From Eucommia ulmoides (taxonomy: Eukaryota > Streptophyta > Magnoliopsida > Garryales > Eucommiaceae): 64,000 nt of DNA. The translations under genes were made by a program, and so were the position numbers. The stretch covers positions 4,774,001-4,838,000 of the forward strand of contig CM028336.1 in the NCBI GenBank assembly GCA_016647705.1, written 5' to 3'. The stretch's first letter is position 1; each line of letters starts with the position of its first letter. Shown piece after piece: positions 58,081 to 64,000 of this stretch. Under the pieces are notes generated by a model, which was given only the letters and a program-made list of their open reading frames with translations, was not told the origin of the DNA and ran no database searches.

Positions 58081-58939
58081 CTAATTTTATTTTATTTTTA
58101 GTTCCCAGTTTACTTTATAAACTCCACCTAGGGCCACAAATTCTCCGTTTTTACTATAAGGATTATTAAAACTAGGGTTTATCCTTCACCTCCCATGAGT
58201 CTAGGCATAACATCAAAGAACACCCCTATTTTCAAAATAACACTGACCTCCTCTATACTAACAGACGTTAATGGAACTTGTGTAAATACTAAATACAATT
58301 TTGCCCTTACTTTTTTATTTGGGCAAATATCATTTACCTATTCTGATGTTTAGCAAAATATCAATGACACCCCCAATTTTTCTCATGGTATCACAAAGGG
58401 TCCACGTCGGTAACGGCAGTTAACTTGCAAATGGAAGTTGTAAAATTACATTATTGTCCTTACATTATCTACCCCTTTATCTACACAACAAAAAAAAAAA
58501 ATTCACTTTTATATCCACTCTACATTTTACGATGTACAATAATAAAACTATTAACAAAATAATAATAAAATTAAATTTGTTTCTTTTATTTCTTTTTTCT
58601 TTTTTGGTGGGCATAAAATTCTAGGAACACTAATTGGAAACACTCAAAAGAGGAAAAAAGAAAATGGAAGACCAAAAAAAACGAGGGGAAAAAAAATAGA
58701 AGAATAAAAAGAAAAAGATAAATAGTTTTTTTCGATAGCAATTTTTTTGAAAAAATAATTACTATAAGATATATCCCTACAACTGTAAGAAAATTTGGGG
58801 GCAAAACAGGGAACAAAAAACTGAACAAAAAAAAATTATATTTTTTTCTTTGAAGATAATAAGGGTGGTCTGTGATATGTTTAGGTGTAAAATGGAGATT
58901 CTTTATAAAAATTATTTGGCAATTAACATCTAACTAACG

Positions 58940-59486
58940 TGTTAGAATCTCACATCAAATCAATGAAGCTTCCCAAAGTAGTCTATATATGAAAGGAATT
59001 ACTCCACTTGACATCATATGATTTTAGGTTGAAACCTCCTAACATAGTATCGGAGTTAGGTTTGATAAGCCTCATTCGTTTGTCCCTGATTGTTTGAATG
59101 TTTATCTTCTTTTTTATGTTTGTTTGATCGCATTACATGCAACGTGGGTTGTACGTGAGGATGGGTGTTAGAATCCTACATTGAATCTGTCAGGTTTCCT
59201 AAAGTAGTCCATATATAAAAAGAATTACTCCACTTGATACCGTATGGTTTTAGGTTGGAACTTCCTAACATGGTGTCAGAACTGGTTTGGAAAGCCCCAT
59301 TTGTTTGCCCTTGTTTGTCTTCTCTCTTCCGATGTTTGTTTGATTGCATGATGATGCAAGGTGAGTTACACATGAGGATGAGTGTTAGAATCCCACATCG
59401 AATTTTTGAGTTTCCTAAAGTAGTCTATATATGACCAGAATTACTCCACTTGATACCATATGGTTTTAGGTCGGAACCTTCTAACA
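58940..59486 (+). mobile_element. TRIM retrotransposon with three LTRs and two internal segments
   Basis: LTRs at 58940-59044, 59166-59270 and 59392-59486, about 95-105 bp each, all starting TGTTAGAATC and ending CTAACA. After LTR 1 comes TAGTATCGGAGTTAGG and after LTR 2 TGGTGTCAGAACTGG, both primer-site-like (tRNA-Met type). The internal segments are about 121 bp. The target duplication TAACG is perfect (58935-58939 and 59487-59491). Orientation plus. No coding, as usual for TRIMs. It sits in the last intron of quinone oxidoreductase copy 2. Confidence 0.9.
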
Positions 59487-61079
59487 TAACGCACCATTAA
59501 TATATGGGGCGATGTGATACAAAAACCCAAACTTCAAGGGTGGTCCTTGCTATTTTGGAAAATGGGTGCATTGTGATATTATGACAAAACTCAGGAGAAG
59601 TTAATGATATTTACCCTTAAAACTAAGCAAAGAAGATGCATTACCTCAAATGTGTCTTTTCCAACAGAATCATAGACGACATTGACCCCATTTCCCGACG
59701 TTATCTCATTGACACGAGCAACGAAATCCTGATCCTTGTAGAGAATAATATGGTGACATCCATCTTCTTTGGCTTGAGCTGCCTTCTCCTCTGTTGAGAC
59801 CGTCCCAATAACAGTCGCGCCAAGTGCATTTGCCCACTGGCACAGTAAAGATCCAACTCCACCTGCTGCTGCATGAATAAGAACCGTATGCCCACGTTCA
59901 ACCTGCATTTCATTGCACTTACAAGTTACAATGATATCTACTTCGATTATAAGTTAGATCCTGCAACTGCTTTGTTTCCTAAAGCTTATAAGTTAGAACC
60001 AAAAACTAAAAGAGGACACTACTTCGATTCCAAGATTCAATCCAAGAAATTTGGAAGGGCTTTCATATTTCCATCACCAAAGCCGAAAACCAAGAGTTTC
60101 AATCCCTATATTAATGGAATTACAAGTCCCCCAGTTTAAGCTGCCAGCATAAAGATTTTCGTTCAGATATTCTTTTCACTCTTCTTTTCCAGGTATATTC
60201 GGACAAAAAGGAATCAAACTTCGAGCGTAATAAGTACACCAGTACCTAAGATTTAAACTTATACCTAAGAATAAATGGAAAAACAGAGAAGAAGAATATA
60301 AAGACAAGAATTTTAGGACCATGCCAGGTATATTTGTAACATACCTTGAAACAACGCCGGACCAGATATTCGGCCGTCATTCCCTTAAGCATGATGGCTG
60401 CTGCTTTAATAGGATCAATGAGGGGGGCACAGGCACAACCTTGTCAGCAGGAAGGATTTGCTCTTCAGTATATGATCCCATTGGAAAACCAGCATAGGCT
60501 ACAAGATCTCCTACTTTTCTGCCTGTTAGTCCTGGACCCACCGCAGTCACTACACCAACTGCCTCCATTCCTGCAATTCATTTCCAAGACATAACTGGAT
60601 CAAGATATGTCTTTAAATCTGATAATCTAAGAGTACGTCACAGCTCTATAATTTGGTGGGAGTTTCATGGAAATTCCAACTTTTCCTTTCCCTGTATGTA
60701 GATGGTAAGAAAAAGAAAAAAACAGCACCTGGTATGAATGGCTTTGTAGGCACTATGTATAATCCTTTGCGGATATATACATCGATGAAGTTAAGCCCAA
60801 CAGCCTTATTTTTCACCTTGATCTCTCCTTCTTTTGGTTCTCCTATTTCCACATCCTCCCATTTGAGGACCTGTCATCATTTGGATTATGTTATTCCCGA
60901 TGCAAATTCATCAACACCCATAACAGATTTGGTATAACATAATCTAAACCCAATCAAACACACAAACAGATGCAATAGACAAAACGATCAACAAACAAAA
61001 ATTACAAATGAAACTTTGCAAATAATCATGTCGGCAGCCAAATCATGCGATTTTACAATCATTCCAAAAATTGTGGGTA

Positions 61080-61150
61080 CTCAAATATAACAATAACAAC
61101 AACTAAGCCTGTATCCCACTTATGTAGCAAATTGTGGGTACTCAAATGAT
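61080..61150. repeat. SINE-tail-like fragment
   Basis: ACAATAACAACAACTAAGCC then TGTATCCCACTTATGTAG resembles the CAACAACAA...AAGCCTTTATCCCACTA motif common to plant Au-type SINEs. The match is short, and the RNA polymerase III boxes were not seen. Confidence 0.3.
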
Positions 61151-61248
61151 GGATCTATTTATAAAAGTAAATCCGGATTAGCAAGTGAATGCACCGATCT
61201 ATTCATGATGCTATAAGTGAATGCACCCTACTTTTAACTATTGGATTT

Positions 61249-62549
61249 TTCCTAAAAAATCCTCAAGATCATAGTCCATTCTTCCATCATTTTAGGAAGG
61301 TGGATTAACTTCCTCCAACCACCTTTGAATCCACGTCATGAACACCCTCCTCTTTTGTAGATCATGGCCACCACTATAAGAGTGGGTTAAGTGGGTTCAT
61401 GGATAGTTAACTGCCCACTACCTTTCTGCACGTCCAAAACCGACTCTTTGATTGGAAGAATCTATATAAAGGGGCTGTGGATGAGGTTTTGGTTCCCTAA
61501 GCTTACAATCTCATTTAGGAACAAAATTACACCATCAAACCGAGATTGACTAAGGTTTAGAAGACCCTTAACCCGAAACCAACATTTTCCGTGATCTTGA
61601 GCAACCGAGAACAGAATTGGTTGGAGGTACGCATTGACCTATTCATTTTTTATTTCCGCATTGATCTAATTGCTTATTTTATATGCATGAGCACGTTTAG
61701 ATCGTTAAAGTTTATCCCACAGATTAATGAAAACTCATGATACTATATGCGAGAACAACAAGACAGAGGCAAAAATGGATTTGATACCAACTGTGGGATA
61801 AACTTTAACGATCTAAACGTACTAATGTATATAAAATAAGTAATTAGATCAATGCGGAAATAAAAATGAGTAACCGAGAACAGCAATGGCTGGAGGTACG
61901 AATTGACCTGTTCATTTTTTATTTCCACATTGATCTAATTACTTATTTTATATGCATGAGCACGTTTAGATCGTTAAAGTTTATCCCACAGATTAATGAA
62001 AACTCATGATACTATACGCGAGAACAACAAGACAGAGGCAAAAATGGATCTGATATCAACTGTGGGATAAACTTTAACGATCTAAACGTGCTCATGCATA
62101 TAAAATAAGCAATTAGATCAATGCGGAAATAAAAAATGAATAGGTCAATGCGTACCTCCAACCAATTCTATTCTCGGTTGCTCAAGATCACGGAAAATGT
62201 TGGTTTCGGGTTAAGGCTCTTCTAAACCTCAGTCAATCTCGGTTTGATGGTGTAATTTTGTTCCTAAATGAGATTGTAGGCTTAGGGAACCAAAACCTTA
62301 TCCACAGCCCCTTTATATTGACTCTTCCCATCAAAGAGTCGGTTTTTGACGTGCAAAAAGGTAGTGGACAGTTAGCTATCCATGAACCCACGTTTTGTAA
62401 CCCACTCTTGTAGTGGTGGCCATGATTTACAAAAGAGGAGGGTGTTCATGACGTGGATTCAAAGGTGGTTGGAGGAAGTTGATCCACCTTCCTAAAATGA
62501 TGGAAGAATGGACCATGATCTTGAGGATTTTTTTAGGAAAAATCCAACA
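61249..62549. mobile_element. Palindromic array of copia LTRs
   Basis: A plus-oriented LTR (61249-61721, 473 bp) and a minus-oriented LTR (62061-62549, 489 bp) face each other tail to tail. Between them are two partial LTR tails (minus from 61792, plus ending 61990) and two 70-base spacers (61722-61791 and 61991-62060). Each spacer reads on the minus strand as a tRNA-Met-type primer site (TTGATATCAGATCC) plus leader. The right LTR abuts the polypurine tract of the neighbouring copia element. All copies share CCCACA ends and GTTTAGATCGTTAAAG tails. The copies look similar to one another, so the array is fairly young. Confidence 0.8.
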
Positions 62550-64000
62550 TTCTCCCATTTGGTCCATATATATATTCCATCATTTATCACAGTAAAAAAC
62601 GAAATACATGAATCATGGCGATAGGTCCTCTAAAACGAGTATTATCTTCCATGTATTACAATGCACCTCGTTTCTCATTATAGTCCGTATAACTTTAATG
62701 AATAAACCTTATGTTTATTCTAGGTTCCACTTCAATGATGTTTCTCAAATAAATAAATGTGTATACAAGAAATCAAATACGAGAAAACATCACAAACAGA
62801 GTTTCATAAAAATTCGTTCTTACAACGAAAATCACATAAAGGAACCAAGTCCCATTTTATCTACATGATCCTTAAATTTCAATGGTGGCATGCCTTTAGT
62901 TAAAGGATCAACAATCATCAATTCAGTGCTAATGTGTTCAATGACCATTGTCTTATCCTTAACATGTTCCCTTATGGCTAGATATTTGATGTCGATGTGC
63001 TTACTTCGACTACCACTTTTGTTATTCTTAGGCATAAAAACAACAGCTGAATTGTCACAATATATCCTTAGTGGCCTAGAAATCGAATCCATAATTCTAA
63101 GCCCAGAAATGAAACTCTTTATCCATACACCATGCGAGGTAGCCTCAAAACACGATACGAACTCAGCTTTCATAGTGGATGTGGCAGTCAAAGTCTGCTT
63201 TGCGCTTCTCCAAGATATAGCGCCACCAGCTAGCATGAAAACATACCCTGAAGTTGATTTTCGTGAATCTATGCAGCCAACGTAGTCTGAATCAAAGTAG
63301 CCAATCACTTCCAAATTCTCAGTCCGTCTGTACATAAGCATGTAGTCTTTTGTCCCTTGAAGGTATCTCAGCACCTTCTTTGCAGCTTTCTAGTGATCCA
63401 TACCTGGATTACTCTGATTTCTTCCCAACATCTCAACAGCAAATGCAATGTCAAATCTAATGCGAACCTGAGCATACATTAAGTTTCCAACCGCAGAAGT
63501 ATAAGGAATGTTTTTCATTTGTTCCCGCTCAAAATTGTTCTTCGGGCACTGGTTTAAATTAAACTTGTCACCCTTCACAATGGGAGCTATACTTGGTGAA
63601 CAATCTTTCATCCGAAATCTCTCTAAAACTTTGTTGATATAGGTCTTTTGAGACAGACCCAAAATCCCTCGAAATCTGTCTCTATGTATCTTAATGCCAA
63701 TGACATAAGACGCATCACTCATATCCTTCATATCAAAGTTTTCAGAGAGAAATTGTTTTACCTCATATAGCAATCTCTTGTCATTAGTTGCAAGTAAAAT
63801 GTCATCCACATACAGAATAAGAAAACAAGTCTTACTCCCACTGATCTTCTGATATATACATTGATCCATGATGTTCTCCACAAATCCAAATGAAGAGATA
63901 ACATCATGAAACTTTAAATACCATTGACGGGAAGCTTGTTTTAAACCATATATGGATTTCTTAAACTTGCACACCAAATGCTCACCACCACTAGAGGAAA
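62061..64000 (-). mobile_element. Ty1/copia element, 3' part, running off the window
   Basis: On the minus strand, in order: reverse transcriptase (about 63390-63977, with the YVDD motif and KSIYGLKQASRQW), RNase H (about 62832-63374, with YCDNSAVVFM and SKHIDIKYL), a polypurine tract (about 62550-62566) and the LTR at 62061-62549. The coding region shows about one break in this window, so it is younger than the copia fossil at 9.9-14.4 kb. The 5' part lies beyond position 64000, so whether the whole element is intact cannot be judged. It lies where the first exon of quinone oxidoreductase copy 2 would be expected. Confidence 0.88.

Larger units (their letters stand above)
57309..60870 (-). 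pseudogene. Quinone oxidoreductase copy 2, frameshifted and lacking a visible first exon
   Basis: Exons on the minus strand: 60729-60870, 60345-60570, 59645-59902 and 57309-57626. They match exons 2-5 of copy 1 in order, phase and length (142, 226 against 227, 258, 318 against 321). The Rossmann exon is identical at about 77 of 86 residues. One base is missing near 60419-60421, in the stretch PVPPS|IDPIKAA, so the frame shifts and ends early. The first exon (MVKAIRVHEYGG in copy 1) is not found between 60871 and the LTR array and may be lost or lie beyond the window. Otherwise the protein is well preserved, so the loss is recent, or the shift could be a sequencing error. Confidence 0.8.

Noticed and set aside
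1-64000. CRISPR arrays, operons, tRNA or rRNA genes
   Set aside because: None seen; the tandem repeats here have drifting units and spacers and lie in plant nuclear DNA.

Overview
The window is nuclear DNA of a eudicot plant. It is AT-rich and intron-rich, its genes use GT-AG introns, and its introns are full of MITEs and plant Ty1/copia LTR elements. The protein families (eL15, plant KAPA synthase, SWI1/DYAD, a plant quinone oxidoreductase) are plant forms. No RNA gene, CRISPR array or prokaryotic operon was seen. The species cannot be named from the sequence alone.

Layout, left to right. 1-2571 (+): the last four exons of an unrecognised helical protein. 3536-5045 (-): a complete four-exon eL15 ribosomal protein gene with telo-box and site II motifs upstream. 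5.1-9.0 kb: AT-rich intergenic DNA with a degenerate exon and a hAT-like MITE. 9052-17856 (+): a four-exon gene of unknown function with a C-terminal membrane anchor, whose 6.9-kb first intron holds a rearranged copia fossil. 17.9-21.9 kb: intergenic MITEs. 21909-29596 (+): an eleven-exon 8-amino-7-oxononanoate synthase (biotin pathway) ending in a peroxisomal AKL signal. 30568-34749 (-): an eight-exon SWI1/DYAD (AMEIOTIC1) meiotic cohesion gene with GA/CT and CA microsatellites upstream. 38233-43664 (-): a five-exon zeta-crystallin-like quinone oxidoreductase.

44-57 kb has no intact gene but holds the oddest material: a probable non-autonomous Helitron (44.3-47.3 kb); a cluster of the self-complementary motif GTTAACGTTAAC (49.8-50.9 kb) beside an intron-containing PRPP-synthetase gene fragment; a GC-rich MITE; a second cluster built on TTACTGTACAGTAA with a MULE-transposase-like fragment (53.9-55.2 kb); and a ~152-bp tandem repeat (55.7-56.2 kb). 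57309-60870 (-) is a second quinone oxidoreductase copy. It shares intron positions and some intron sequence with the first, has a one-base frameshift in exon 3, and no first exon is visible. Its last intron carries a three-LTR TRIM element with a perfect 5-bp target duplication. The window ends in a palindromic array of copia LTRs and the reverse transcriptase/RNase H part of a copia element on the minus strand.

The genes are independent housekeeping, metabolic and meiotic genes and do not form one pathway. No clearly new functional system was found. The strongest candidates for a second look are the two palindromic-motif clusters, the captured PRS fragment and the TRIM with three LTRs.
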